From contig JHVP01000009.1 in assembly GCA_000620205.1 (NCBI GenBank), positions 152,003-216,002 of the forward strand: 64,000 nt of DNA. The letters run 5' to 3'. Below are positions 15,949 through 24,855 of the stretch, piece after piece (the stretch's first letter is position 1; the number at the start of each line of letters is the position of its first letter). The position numbers and the translations under genes were made by a program. Under the pieces are notes generated by a model, which was given only the letters and a program-made list of their open reading frames with translations, had not been told where the DNA came from and ran no database searches. This DNA is from Geodermatophilaceae bacterium URHA0031. GTDB taxonomy: Bacteria > Actinomycetota > Actinomycetes > Mycobacteriales > Geodermatophilaceae.

Positions 15949-18327
15949 GTGGGGCAGGCTGGGGCAGCGCGCGGGGAGATCGACTTCGCCGCGGTGTTCG
16001 GCGCACTGCCGACCTCCTTCCTGGTCATGACGCCGGACCTGGTCATCGTCGAGGCGAACGAGGCCTACCTGGCCACGACCGGGCGCACCCGCGCCGAGCT
16101 CGTCGGCCGGCCGGTCTTCGAGGCCTTCCCCGGCAACCCCTCCGACAGCGAGGCCGACGGCGGGGTCAGCAAGGTCCAGGCGTCCTTCGAACGCGCGCGG
16201 GACACCGGGCGGCCGGACACCATGCCGGTGCAGGAGTACGACATCCCCGACGGCGCGGGCGGCTTCAGCAAGCGGTTCTGGAGCCTGATCAGCACCCCGG
16301 TCCTGGACGACGACGGCCGCTGCGCCTACGTGGTCCAGCGTGCCGAGGACATCACCGACTACGTGGTCGAGCAGCGCCGTGCCGGCGTCGTGGACCCCAC
16401 CGACCTGCAGCGGCGCGTGCTCGAGGTGGAGTCCGACCTGTACGCCCGTGGCCTGGAGCTCGCCGACGCCCGCGCGGCCGAGGCGGTCAGCGCCGGCCGG
16501 CTCACCGCCCTCGCCGGGGTCGCGCTGCGGCTGGCCGGCGCGGAGACCGTGGCCGACCTGGTCTCGGTGATCACCGAGGGCGGACTGGCCGTGGTGGGTG
16601 CCCCCGGCGGAGCCGTGGCGGTCCGGGACGGCGAGGTGCTGCGGTCGGCGATCTCCGCGGAGCTGGGCGGCCCGCGGACCCAGCAGACCTACGGGCTGCA
16701 GCCCCTCGACGGGCCGCTCCCGGTCAGCGTCGCCGCCCGCACCGGCCGCCCGGTGCTGCTGCCCGACCTCGAGGCGTCGCTCGCGTTCGCCCCCGAGATG
16801 GCCGACGTCGTGGCGGCCACCGGCGGGGTGGCCTACGCCAGCCTCCCGCTCCGCACCCCGACCCGGGACATCGGCGTGCTGACCGTCGTCTGGGACGAAC
16901 CGCAGACCTTCGTCCCGGCCGAGGTGGAGGTGCTGGTCGCCTTCGCCGCCCAGTGCAGCCAGGCGCTCGACCGCATCCAGACCCGCGAGGCGGAGCTCCG
17001 CAGCGCCCGGCAGCTGACCGCGCTCGCCGAGCTGGCCCTGGCGCTCGGGCGCGCGGAGTCGGTCCACGAGCTGGCGGCGACCGTGCTGGACCGCGGCCTG
17101 ACCGCGCTCGGCGCCCAGGGCGGCGCGGTGGCGGTGGCCGATCCGGACGACCCGGCGGTGCTGCGGCTGTCGATCACCGACGGGCTGGGGGCGCAGGCCC
17201 AGGAGACGTACGCACTGCTCCCGGTGGCCGGGCCGCTGCCCGCCAGCATCGCCGCCCGCACCCGCCGGCCCGTGGTGCTGCACGACGCCGCCGAGTGCCG
17301 CGCGCTGACCCCCGACATGGACCAGGTCGTCGCGGCCACGGGCTGCCAGGCGTGGACGGCCGTCCCGCTGGAGAGCGGTGGCCAGCTGCTCGGGTCGCTG
17401 ACCGTGGGGTGGGCCGAGCCGCAGGTGTTCGGCCCGGCCGAGCTCGAGGTGGTCGTCGCGTTCGCCGCCCAGGCCGCCCAGGCGCTGGACCGGCTGAAGA
17501 CCCGGGTGGCCGAGCGGACCGCGCTCACCGCGCTGGCCGGCACCGTCGAGGCGCTGCAGCGCAGCCTGCTCTCCGAGCCGCCCGAGCCCGACCACCTCGA
17601 GGTGTCCGTCCGGTACCTCCCCGCGGCCCGCCAGGCCCAGGTGGGCGGCGACTGGTACGACAGCTTCCTGCTCTCCGACGGGCGCACCGTGCTCGTCATC
17701 GGTGACGTCACCGGCCACGACAGCCACGCGGCCGCCGCGATGGCGCAGGTGCGCAACGTGCTCCGCGGGGTCGCCCACCACAGCGGCGGCACCCCCGCGG
17801 AGGTGCTCACCGGGCTGGACGGCGCGATGCGCGACCTCGGCATCGGCACGCTGGCCACCGCCGTGCTCGCGACCGTCGAGCAGACCGCGGCCGACGCCGA
17901 GCGCGGGGTCCGGGTGCTGCGCTGGTCCAACGCCGGGCACCCGCCGCCGCTGCTGGTCCGGCCCGGCGGGGACGTCGAGGTGCTGGAGCGCCCGGCGGAC
18001 CTGCTGCTCGGCGTCGACCCGGGGCGCTCCCGGCACGACCACGCCTACCAGCTGGCGCCCGGCTCCACCGTGCTGCTGTACACCGACGGGCTCATCGAGC
18101 GCCGCGGCGTCCCGCTCGACCACGGCGTCCGGTGGCTGGGCGGGCTGCTCCGCGAGCTGCGGCACCTGCCGCTGGAGGAGCTGTGCGACCGGGTGCTGGG
18201 TGAGCTCGCCGGCCGGGTCGACGACGACGTCGCGCTGCTGGCGATCCGGGCGCACCCTGAGGACCGGCCCCGCCCGCCGTCGGCCGGCCCGGTGCGCGTC
18301 CCGGAGGGGCACAGCTCGCTGCACTGA
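15949..18327 (+). CDS. PAS-GAF-GAF-SpoIIE (PP2C) serine phosphatase
   Basis: 792 residues. A PAS domain (~10-130, FGALPTSFLVMTPDLVIVEA) is followed by two similar GAF domains (~180-330 and ~355-510, each with a YGLQPLDGPLP or YALLPVAGPLP stretch). The C-terminal SpoIIE phosphatase (~545-765) has GGDWYDSFLL, IGDVTGHDSHAA and LYTDGLIERR metal-site motifs. Such proteins dephosphorylate a STAS anti-sigma antagonist in response to a sensed signal. A STAS protein at 22603 is a possible partner. I prefer GTG 15949 behind GGAGGCGGAGG; a leaderless GTG at 15913 is possible and would add 12 residues. Confidence 0.88.
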   Translation: MGQAGAARGEIDFAAVFGALPTSFLVMTPDLVIVEANEAYLATTGRTRAELVGRPVFEAFPGNPSDSEADGGVSKVQASFERARDTGRPDTMPVQEYDIPDGAGGFSKRFWSLISTPVLDDDGRCAYVVQRAEDITDYVVEQRRAGVVDPTDLQRRVLEVESDLYARGLELADARAAEAVSAGRLTALAGVALRLAGAETVADLVSVITEGGLAVVGAPGGAVAVRDGEVLRSAISAELGGPRTQQTYGLQPLDGPLPVSVAARTGRPVLLPDLEASLAFAPEMADVVAATGGVAYASLPLRTPTRDIGVLTVVWDEPQTFVPAEVEVLVAFAAQCSQALDRIQTREAELRSARQLTALAELALALGRAESVHELAATVLDRGLTALGAQGGAVAVADPDDPAVLRLSITDGLGAQAQETYALLPVAGPLPASIAARTRRPVVLHDAAECRALTPDMDQVVAATGCQAWTAVPLESGGQLLGSLTVGWAEPQVFGPAELEVVVAFAAQAAQALDRLKTRVAERTALTALAGTVEALQRSLLSEPPEPDHLEVSVRYLPAARQAQVGGDWYDSFLLSDGRTVLVIGDVTGHDSHAAAAMAQVRNVLRGVAHHSGGTPAEVLTGLDGAMRDLGIGTLATAVLATVEQTAADAERGVRVLRWSNAGHPPPLLVRPGGDVEVLERPADLLLGVDPGRSRHDHAYQLAPGSTVLLYTDGLIERRGVPLDHGVRWLGGLLRELRHLPLEELCDRVLGELAGRVDDDVALLAIRAHPEDRPRPPSAGPVRVPEGHSSLH

Positions 18328-18346
18328 TCGGCGGGCCGGCATCGGG

Positions 18347-18352
18347 CATGCT
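18347..18352 (+). promoter_or_regulatory. Candidate leaderless -10 (CATGCT) for the sacsin-like gene
   Basis: CATGCT, 6 bases, then GTG 18359. Confidence 0.35.
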
Positions 18353-18358
18353 GCGCAG

Positions 18359-21307
18359 GTGCCCGACCCCGCCGAGCTGTGCCGCCGGGTGCTGGCCGCC
18401 TGGACCGACTCCCCGGCCCGCTTCCGGGAGGACGCGAACGCCGAGGAGGACCTGGTCCTCGGCGGCTACCGCGACCGGCTGCTCGTCGAGCTCGCCCAGA
18501 ACGCCGCCGACGCCGCCGCGCGGGCCGGTGTCCCCGGTCGGCTGCGGCTGCAGCTGGACGGCGACGTGCTCCGCGCGGCCAACACCGGCGCCCCGCTGGA
18601 TGACGACGGCGTCCAGGGGCTGGCCAGCCTGCGGGCCTCGGCGAAGCGGGACCCCGGCGCCGCCGCGGTCGGCCGGTTCGGTGTCGGGTTCGCCGCCGTC
18701 CTGGCCGTCAGCGACGAGCCGGCCGTCGTCTCCACCGACCGCTCGGTCCGGTTCAGCGCCGAGCGGACCCGCGCCGCTGTGGCCGCCGTGCCCGCCCTCG
18801 CCGACGAGGTGGCCCGCCGGGGCGGCGCCGTCCCGGTCCTCCGGCTGCCGTTCGCGGCCGACGGCACCCCGCCGGCCGGCTTCGCCACCGAGGTCGTCCT
18901 GCCGTTGCGGCCCGGCGCGGCCGGCCCGGTGCGTGCCGCGCTGTCGGGCCTGGACGCCGAGCTGCTGCTCGCCCTCCCGGCGCTGACCCGCATCGACGTC
19001 GTCATCGACGGCGCGGTCCGCACCCTCACCGCGCTCCCCGCGCCGGGAGCGGTCGTGGTGCTCGGCGACGGGGACCGGACGACGACGTGGCGGGTCGTCC
19101 AGCGCTCCGGCGAGCTGCCCGCGCAGCTGCTCGCCGACCGGCCGGTGGAGGAGCGGGACCGCCGCGGCTACACCGTCACCTGGGCCGTCCCGGTCCGCGA
19201 CGTCGCGGTCCCGCTGACCGGCCGGCAGGTGGTGCACGCCCCGACGCCCAGCGACGAGCCGCTGTCGCTGCCGGCCCGGCTGATCGCGCCGTTCCCGCTC
19301 GGCCCCGACCGCCGGCACGTCGCGCCCGGACCGGTCACCGACGCGCTGGTGCAGGTGGCCGCCGACTGCTACGCCGAGCTGCTCGCGGTCCTGCCGGCCG
19401 ACCCGGTCCTGCTCCAGCTGGTCCCCCGGACCGGCCTCGCCGCGGCCGAGCTGGACGCAATGCTCGGCCGCGCCGTCCTCGACCGGCTCCGCGACTCCGC
19501 CTGGCTGCCGCCCGCCGACCCGGAGGAGGCCCCGCTGCGGCCGGAGCGGGCGGTCGCCCTCGACGACCCCACCGACGACCGGGTGGCCGCGCTCGTCGGG
19601 GTGCTGCCCGGCCTGCTGCCGGCGGCGTGGTCCCGGCGGTCGGACTCCGCGGTGCTCAGCGCGCTGGGCGTCCGCCGCGCCGGGCTGGCCGAGGTCGTGG
19701 AGGCGGTCCGGGGCGTGCAGCGGCCGGGCGCCTGGTGGGCCGGCCTCTACACAGCCCTGGAGACCGCCGACCGGGACGAGCTCGCGTCCCTCCCGGTGCC
19801 GCTGGCCGACGGCCGGACGGCGCAGGGCCCGGCCGGGGTGCTGCTCACCGACGCGTCGCTGCCCGCCGACCGGCTCGCCGCGCTGGGCCTGCGCATCGCC
19901 GACCCGGCGGCGACGGCCGGGCCGGCCCGACGGGTGCTGGAGCGGCTGGGTGCACGCCCGGCGACCGCCGCCGCCGTGCTCGCCGATCCCGGCGTCCGGG
20001 CCGCGGTGGAGACCTCGCTGGACGAGGCCGACGACGGGGCGGACGTCGAGCCGCTGGCCCGCGCGGTGCTCACCCTGGTCGCCGCCGCCGGTACCGCGCC
20101 CGGTGAGCTGCCCTGGCTGGCCGAGCTGGCGCTGCCCGACGACGACGGCGGCTGGGCGCCGGCGGGGGAGCTGGTGCGCCCCGGCTCACCGCTGGCCGAC
20201 GTCCTGGCCCCCGGTGCGCTGGGCGGGCTGGACCCGGAGTTCGCCGTCGGGCAGGACGTCTCCGCACTGCGGGCCGTCGGGGTGCTCGACACCTTCGCGC
20301 TGTCCACCGCGGAGGACCCCGACGACCTCGACGTCGACCGGGTAGAGGAGTGGGTCGACGCCGTCCTGGACCGGCTGCCCACCGACGCCCCGCCGCCGGT
20401 CTGGCCGCCGCTGACCGCGGTGCGCGACCTGGAGCTGGTCCGCGACTGGGACCGGGCGCTGCCGCTGCTGGCCGGGCTGCCGGCCGCCGCGCGCGCCGAC
20501 GTGGACCTCGGGGGCACCGTCGTCCCCGGCTACCTGCGCTGGTGGCTGCGCACGTCCCCGGTGCTGCACGGCACCCGGCCCGACCGGCTGCGCTCCCCGG
20601 ACGGCGACGAGCTGCAGGGGCTCTACGAACCGGTGCCGGAGCTGCCGGCCGACGTCCTCGCGCTGCTGCGGCCGCCGGCGACGGTGGCCGACGTGCTGGC
20701 CGACGTCGAGGACGCCGTCGACCTGCTCGACCGGCTCGGCGACCCCGCGCGGACCGTCGCACCGGCGGTGCTGCGCACCGTCTACGCCGACCTGGCCGCG
20801 GCGCTGGCCGACGTCGACGTCGAACCCCCGCGCCGGGTCCGGGTCGCGCCCGGCCGGGTCGCTGACGAGGCGGTGGTCCTGGACGCCCCCTGGTTGCAGC
20901 CACTGGTGTCCGCCGCCGTCGTCCCGGCGGGTGGCGCGCCCGGGCCGGTCGCCGACCTGCTCGACCTGCCGCTGGCCAGCGAGCAGGCCGGCCGCGCCCG
21001 GGTGACCAGCCGGCCGGCGCGCACCGTGCGGTGGGCCGAGGTGCCGGGGGCCGGCCTGGCCGCGGCGCGGCTCGGCGTGCCAGAGCTCACCGGGTCGGTC
21101 GCGGTCCACCCGACGCTCACCGTGACCGGCGGCCGGACCGTCTCCTGGTGGCCCGGGAACCCGGACGCGGTGGACGGCTCGCCCGCGGCGCTGGGTCGGG
21201 CGCTGGCCTGGCGGTCCGGGGTCTGGCCGCTGCGGCAGGCGCTCGCCGAGGCGTTCGCCCACCCGCAGCGGTCAGCCGAGCTCGCCGCCGAGGACGCCGT
21301 CCGGTGA
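18359..21307 (+). CDS. Sacsin N-terminal-like GHKL ATPase, 982 residues
   Basis: The N-terminus holds an Hsp90-like (GHKL) ATP-binding domain: N box LLVELAQNAADAA (residues ~42-54), ANTGAPLDDDGV as the G1 region, and GRFGVGFAAVL as the G2 lid. The remaining ~750 residues are Leu/Ala/Asp-rich with no domain I recognise, and no membrane segment. Large actinobacterial proteins of this type resemble the repeat-start domain of eukaryotic sacsin and are sometimes called molecular chaperone Hsp90-like. ATP binding is well supported; chaperone activity is inference. A compound terminator follows. Confidence 0.8.
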   Translation: MPDPAELCRRVLAAWTDSPARFREDANAEEDLVLGGYRDRLLVELAQNAADAAARAGVPGRLRLQLDGDVLRAANTGAPLDDDGVQGLASLRASAKRDPGAAAVGRFGVGFAAVLAVSDEPAVVSTDRSVRFSAERTRAAVAAVPALADEVARRGGAVPVLRLPFAADGTPPAGFATEVVLPLRPGAAGPVRAALSGLDAELLLALPALTRIDVVIDGAVRTLTALPAPGAVVVLGDGDRTTTWRVVQRSGELPAQLLADRPVEERDRRGYTVTWAVPVRDVAVPLTGRQVVHAPTPSDEPLSLPARLIAPFPLGPDRRHVAPGPVTDALVQVAADCYAELLAVLPADPVLLQLVPRTGLAAAELDAMLGRAVLDRLRDSAWLPPADPEEAPLRPERAVALDDPTDDRVAALVGVLPGLLPAAWSRRSDSAVLSALGVRRAGLAEVVEAVRGVQRPGAWWAGLYTALETADRDELASLPVPLADGRTAQGPAGVLLTDASLPADRLAALGLRIADPAATAGPARRVLERLGARPATAAAVLADPGVRAAVETSLDEADDGADVEPLARAVLTLVAAAGTAPGELPWLAELALPDDDGGWAPAGELVRPGSPLADVLAPGALGGLDPEFAVGQDVSALRAVGVLDTFALSTAEDPDDLDVDRVEEWVDAVLDRLPTDAPPPVWPPLTAVRDLELVRDWDRALPLLAGLPAAARADVDLGGTVVPGYLRWWLRTSPVLHGTRPDRLRSPDGDELQGLYEPVPELPADVLALLRPPATVADVLADVEDAVDLLDRLGDPARTVAPAVLRTVYADLAAALADVDVEPPRRVRVAPGRVADEAVVLDAPWLQPLVSAAVVPAGGAPGPVADLLDLPLASEQAGRARVTSRPARTVRWAEVPGAGLAAARLGVPELTGSVAVHPTLTVTGGRTVSWWPGNPDAVDGSPAALGRALAWRSGVWPLRQALAEAFAHPQRSAELAAEDAVR

Positions 21308-21331
21308 CGACGCCCCCGGCAGCTCCTACGG

Positions 21332-21380
21332 CCCCGTCCAGAGGCTCGCCCCGAGCTCGCGAGGGGCGAGGAGGACGGGG
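21332..21380. terminator. Compound bidirectional terminator
   Basis: Outer arms CCCCGTCC (21332-21339) / GGACGGGG (21373-21380) and inner arms CTCGCCCC / GGGGCGAG form a long interrupted stem between convergent genes. About 24 bases of the inner part recur inverted near 41217. Confidence 0.7.
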
Positions 21381-21387
21381 TCCTTCC

Positions 21388-21768
21388 TCAGAACCAGCGC
21401 GGGGCGGCCTGGGCGCCGGGCGCGTGGCCGTGCCGGCTGTCCGCCCGCGGGCCGTGGCCTCCGGGCCGGCCGGTGGACCGCGGCGCCTGCTCGTGCGCCC
21501 GCCACACGCCGAACAGCGACAGCCAGTGGGAGGCGGTCAGCGCGGAGGCCCGGGACACCGGGGACAGGCCCTCGGCGTGCAGCCAGCGGACCCCGGCCGT
21601 ACCGAGGAGCTGGCTGCGCAGGACCGCGCCCAGCGCGGGCTGCCTGGTCGCGCCCGGTGCGGAGAGGACGGCGTGCGCCAGCCGGTCGAAGTCGGCCCGG
21701 TCGTCCTCGGGGAGCTCGGCGCGGGCGGCGACGGCGGCGCCGTCGAGGGCAGGGGTGGGTCGTGACAC
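21388..21768 (-). CDS. Hypothetical protein, 126 residues
   Basis: GTG 21768 follows a good GGAGG (21775-21779). Residues ~20-95 form a compact, conserved-looking helical region (DDRADFDRLAHAVL, LGAVLRSQLLGTAGVRWLHA, ALTASHWLSLFGVWRAHEQ). The last 30 are His/Gly/Pro-rich. No membrane segment, signal or catalytic motif. I do not recognise the family. The ribosome site and codon bias support a real gene. Confidence 0.65.
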   Translation of the reverse strand: MSRPTPALDGAAVAARAELPEDDRADFDRLAHAVLSAPGATRQPALGAVLRSQLLGTAGVRWLHAEGLSPVSRASALTASHWLSLFGVWRAHEQAPRSTGRPGGHGPRADSRHGHAPGAQAAPRWF

Positions 21769-21978
21769 GGGGGACCTCCAGCAGGGGTGAGCGGCGCCCG
21801 CGACATCCGGCGGGCACGCCGGGGAACGGGGGAGCGGTTCCGGCCGGTCGCGAGGGGACCGGCGGACGGCGGGCCGGGGCCCGCGGGTCAGCTCAGGAGG
21901 TGCGCAGCCGCAGCCGCAGCGAGGTGTCGCCCATGGGCAGGACGGTAACGGCGGCCCGGCGCGGCGGTCGAGCCGTTT

Positions 21979-22299
21979 TCAGGACGCGCGCTCGTCGGCG
22001 TCGCGCTCCTGCGCCGACCGGGCCTTCGCGGCCTGGCGGGCCTGGTGCGCGGCGTACCGGGCGGCGTCCTTCTCCCGCTTGCCGGCGTCCCGCTCCCACT
22101 TCTGCTTGCGCTTGCGGGCCCGGACCAGCTCGCGGGCCTCGAAGTCCGGGTGCTCGTCCCAGCTGCTCGCCAGCTGGACGACGACCACGCCGATGCCCCC
22201 GAAGATCAGCACGCAGGCGCCCAGGATCGGGTCGACGAGGAACGCGAGCACGGAGAGGAGGGCCCACACAGCTCCGGCGACGACGGTCCGCTTCGACAT
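21979..22299 (-). CDS. Small membrane protein with basic coiled-coil tail
   Basis: 106 residues. Two hydrophobic helices (VAGAVWALLSVLAFLV and LGACVLIFGGIGVVVVQLAS) are followed by a strongly charged tail rich in Lys, Arg and Glu (RARKRKQKWERDAGKREKD). The tail probably projects into the cytoplasm. No family is recognised. The start is supported by GATACT 7 bases upstream. Confidence 0.72.
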   Translation of the reverse strand: MSKRTVVAGAVWALLSVLAFLVDPILGACVLIFGGIGVVVVQLASSWDEHPDFEARELVRARKRKQKWERDAGKREKDAARYAAHQARQAAKARSAQERDADERAS

Positions 22300-22602
22300 G
22301 ACCGCCAGTATCCGCGCCCTCCCCGTGCAGGCGGGGGCCCGGCCGTGCGGAGCCGGCGGGCACGCCCCGGGCTCCGCGGGGCGGGCGGCTGGCGCCCGGG
22401 ATCCGGAGGTGACACGCCGATCCCATCGAGGTGGCGGCCCGGCGTGGCGCCGGCCGCCACGCCGTGGCCCCTTGTGCACCACGGTCGTCGTCTCTACCGT
22501 TCTATTCGCGGTTCAACCACCAGCCGCGATCGGGCCACGCTGCCCGGCGCACGAGACTGGTGGCAGCTGCCACCGGTCACGACGGCCCTCCTGGAGGCCC
22601 CC
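22300..22602. other. Gene-free stretch upstream of the STAS gene
   Basis: About 300 bases with no convincing ORF. The left end carries the leaderless -10 of the small membrane gene. Around 22490-22540 there is an unusually AT-rich patch (CTACCGTTCTATTCGCGG), the likely promoter area of the STAS gene. No hairpin or riboswitch is evident. Confidence 0.5.
22307..22312 (-). promoter_or_regulatory. Candidate leaderless -10 (GATACT) for the small membrane gene
   Basis: Minus strand GATACT, 7 bases, then ATG 22299; one of the best TATACT-like hexamers in the window. Confidence 0.45.
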
Positions 22603-22950
22603 TTGACCGCATCCATCGACATCGACCCCACCCGCATCGACGTCCGCGCCGCGACCAACTCGTCGGGCACCGTCGTCTGCGTCAGTGGCGAGGTCGACTC
22701 GACCACCGCCCCGGGCCTGCGCAACTGCCTGCTCGAGGTCGTGGGCCGGCCGGGCTCCACGCCCGTCGAGGTCGACCTGCAGGGCGTCACGTTCCTCGAC
22801 TCCGCGGGGCTCTCCGCGCTGGCGACCGCGCACCGGGCCGCGCAGGCCGCCGGGCGGGTGCTCCAGATGCGCTGCGGCACCACGCGCGCCGTCGTCCGCC
22901 CGCTGCAGATCACCGGCCTGTGGAGCGTCTTCAGCGTCGTCGACGCCTGA
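22603..22950 (+). CDS. STAS domain anti-sigma factor antagonist
   Basis: 115 residues. The STAS fold ends in FLDSAGLSALATAHRAA, where Ser67 is the residue phosphorylated by an anti-sigma kinase and dephosphorylated by SpoIIE-type phosphatases. VCVSGEVDSTTAPGL is the first strand-helix. The start is TTG 22603 because GGAGG lies five bases upstream and no ATG or GTG is in frame nearby. It is a cytoplasmic partner-switching protein and a plausible substrate of the phosphatases at 15949 and 32129. It contains no kinase, and no rsbW-like gene lies in the window. Confidence 0.85.
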   Translation: MTASIDIDPTRIDVRAATNSSGTVVCVSGEVDSTTAPGLRNCLLEVVGRPGSTPVEVDLQGVTFLDSAGLSALATAHRAAQAAGRVLQMRCGTTRAVVRPLQITGLWSVFSVVDA

Positions 22951-22978
22951 CCGACCGACCCCGGCCGCACGGGCCGAC

Positions 22979-22984
22979 CATGAT
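22979..22984 (+). promoter_or_regulatory. Candidate leaderless -10 (CATGAT) for the esterase gene
   Basis: CATGAT, 6 bases, then ATG 22991. Confidence 0.4.
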
Positions 22985-22990
22985 GACCGG

Positions 22991-23929
22991 ATGGACGACG
23001 ACGTTCCTCCCCAGCTGCACCCCCACCTCGCAGCGCTGCTGCCCGCGCTTCCGGCCGCACCGGCCCGCGAGGTCGGTCTCGACGTGGCCCGGCGCAGGTT
23101 CAGCGAGCTGCTGACCGCCGGGCTCGCCGGTGCGCCGGAGGTCGGCACCGACGACGTCCTGCTCGACGACGGGCTCCCCGCCCGGGTCTACCGGCCCGCC
23201 GCCGCCCGCGGCGCGACCGTCGTCTTCCTGCACGGCGGCGGCTGGACGTTGGGCAGCGTCGCGGACTACGACGGGCTGGCCCGCCGGCTGGCCGACGGTC
23301 TGTCCGCGGTGGTGCTCGCCGTCGAGCACCGCCGCGCCCCCGAGCACCCCTTCCCGGCCGCCGTCGACGACGCCGTCGCCGGTACCCGGTGGGCGATCGA
23401 GCACGCCGCGGACCTGGGTGGGGACCCGCGGCGGGTGGCGGTCGCCGGGGACAGCGGCGGCGGCAACCTGGCCGCGGTCGTCTGCCAGCAGCTCCGGGAC
23501 GCCGGGGGTCCGCAGCCGGTGGCGCAGCTGCTGCTGTACCCGAACGTCTCGCGCGGCGCGGACCAGCCCTCGGTGCGGGCCTTCGGGCACCTGCCGTTCC
23601 TCACCCTGTCCGACATGGGCTGGTACACCCGCAACTACGTGCCGCGGGGCACCGACCTCGGTGACCCCCGGATCAGCCCGGCGGAGGGGGACCTCACCGG
23701 TCTGCCGCCGGCGCTGGTGGTGACCGCCGGGGCCGACCCGCTGCACGACTCCGGGCGGGCCTACGCCGAGGCGCTCACCGCGGCCGGCACCCGCGCCGAG
23801 TGGCTCGACCTGCCGGACCTGCCGCACGGCTTCGCCCACCTGGTCGCGCTCGCGCCCGCAGCGGAGGAGGCGCTTTCGCAGGTCCTCGCCCGCGCCGCCG
23901 TCCTGCTGGACCCGGCCGCCCCCGAGTGA
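22991..23929 (+). CDS. Alpha/beta hydrolase fold-3 (HSL-type) esterase
   Basis: 312 residues. The hormone-sensitive-lipase family signature is complete: oxyanion motif FLHGGGW, nucleophile GDSGGGNL, Asp in TAGADPLHD and His in LPHGFAHL. It hydrolyses short- to medium-chain esters in the cytoplasm; the natural substrate is unknown. ATG 22991 fits a leaderless promoter. A hairpin at 23914-23941 overlaps the end of the gene, with the stop codon in its loop. Confidence 0.9.
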   Translation: MDDDVPPQLHPHLAALLPALPAAPAREVGLDVARRRFSELLTAGLAGAPEVGTDDVLLDDGLPARVYRPAAARGATVVFLHGGGWTLGSVADYDGLARRLADGLSAVVLAVEHRRAPEHPFPAAVDDAVAGTRWAIEHAADLGGDPRRVAVAGDSGGGNLAAVVCQQLRDAGGPQPVAQLLLYPNVSRGADQPSVRAFGHLPFLTLSDMGWYTRNYVPRGTDLGDPRISPAEGDLTGLPPALVVTAGADPLHDSGRAYAEALTAAGTRAEWLDLPDLPHGFAHLVALAPAAEEALSQVLARAAVLLDPAAPE

Positions 23930-23941
23930 CGGGGGGCGGCC
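23914..23941. terminator. Hairpin terminator with stop codon in its loop
   Basis: Arms GGCCGCCCCC (23914-23923) and GGGGGCGGCC (23932-23941); the loop contains the esterase TGA. It serves the convergent esterase and DUF1206 genes. Confidence 0.65.
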
Positions 23942-23951
23942 TTGTCCGCCA

Positions 23952-24815
23952 TCAGGTCGCGGGGTCCCGGTCGGGGAAGCGTGCCTGGGCCAGGGCGTAG
24001 ACCCCGAACGCGGCGAACCCGACCGCGACCGCGGTGAGCAGCCACTGCCCGGTCGGGACGGCGGCTATCGCGTGCATCGCGCCGTCCAGCCCGGTCGCCG
24101 TCGACACGTCCTCGGTCGCGGCGGCGTAGACCAGCAGCCCCCCGGAGACGGCGAAGGCGATGCCCTTGGCCACGTAGCCCACCGACCCGATCCGCTCGAT
24201 CGACGGCTCCCAGCGGTCCGGGGCTGCGGCCAGGTCGAGGTCCTTCATGAACCCGCCGGTCAGCCCGCGCACCACCGTGTACAGACCGACGGCGGCCACT
24301 CCGACGCCGACGAGGACCACGGCCGCGGCGCCGCCGGGGATCTCCAGGGCGTCGTCGGTCAGCTCCCGGAACCGGACGGCGGCGTCGTACTCGGCGCCCA
24401 CGGCGAAGAAGAGCGCGGTGACCCCGAGCGCCGCGTAGACCGCACCCTTGGCCACGCACTTGGCGCAGACCAGGGCCGTGCGCAGCCGGGAGGCGGGCCG
24501 GAGCAGACCGGTCCAGACGCGCAGCACCTCCCCGACCTGCCACAGCGCCAGCGCCAGCATGCCCAGCCCGATCACCCACAGCAGCAGCCGGCCACCGGGG
24601 GAGCCGGCCACCGTCTGCAGCGCGCCGGTCTGGTCGGCGTCCTCGGCGCGCGGGCCCACGGACCAGGCGACCCGGAACGCGAGCCAGCCGATCAGCACGT
24701 GCAGGACCCCGTAGGCCACCAGCCCGACCCGGGCCAGGTGGGTGAGCACCGGGTGGTCGGTCACCGCGCGGGCGCGGGCGACGGCGTGGTGCACCCGGTG
24801 CAGGAGGGCGGTCAC
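23952..24815 (-). CDS. DUF1206 membrane protein 1 of 3
   Basis: 287 residues with six hydrophobic helices arranged as three repeats of a two-helix unit. Each unit carries the DUF1206 hallmarks (LARVGLVAYGVLHVLIGWLA, GYVAKGIAFAVSGGLLVYAA and A-TGLDGAM). Function unknown. Two close paralogues follow on the same strand (24856 and 25808), only 40 and 115 bases apart, so the three were probably produced by tandem duplication. It is the last gene of the set; its own promoter is suggested by CACGCT 6 bases before GTG. Confidence 0.88.
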   Translation of the reverse strand: MTALLHRVHHAVARARAVTDHPVLTHLARVGLVAYGVLHVLIGWLAFRVAWSVGPRAEDADQTGALQTVAGSPGGRLLLWVIGLGMLALALWQVGEVLRVWTGLLRPASRLRTALVCAKCVAKGAVYAALGVTALFFAVGAEYDAAVRFRELTDDALEIPGGAAAVVLVGVGVAAVGLYTVVRGLTGGFMKDLDLAAAPDRWEPSIERIGSVGYVAKGIAFAVSGGLLVYAAATEDVSTATGLDGAMHAIAAVPTGQWLLTAVAVGFAAFGVYALAQARFPDRDPAT

Positions 24816-24821
24816 CCCGCG

Positions 24822-24827
24822 AGCGTG
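24822..24827 (-). promoter_or_regulatory. Candidate leaderless -10 (CACGCT) for DUF1206 gene 1
   Basis: Minus strand CACGCT, 6 bases, then GTG 24815. Confidence 0.3.
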
Positions 24828-24855
24828 CCCGAGGAGGCGGCCGCCCGCTCGGCGG

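Noticed and set aside
14253..18342. Large minus-strand frame across the phosphatase and dehydrogenase
   Set aside because: It is the shadow of the plus-strand phosphatase; low-complexity Gly/Arg/Pro content.
21893..21934. A 13-residue ORF (MGDTSLRLRLRTS) as a possible leader peptide
   Set aside because: No downstream attenuator or biosynthetic gene on that strand and no ribosome site; chance is sufficient.
22300..22602. A SigB-type promoter (GTTT / GGGTA) for the STAS gene
   Set aside because: Only a loose AT-rich patch is visible; neither box matches well enough to place.
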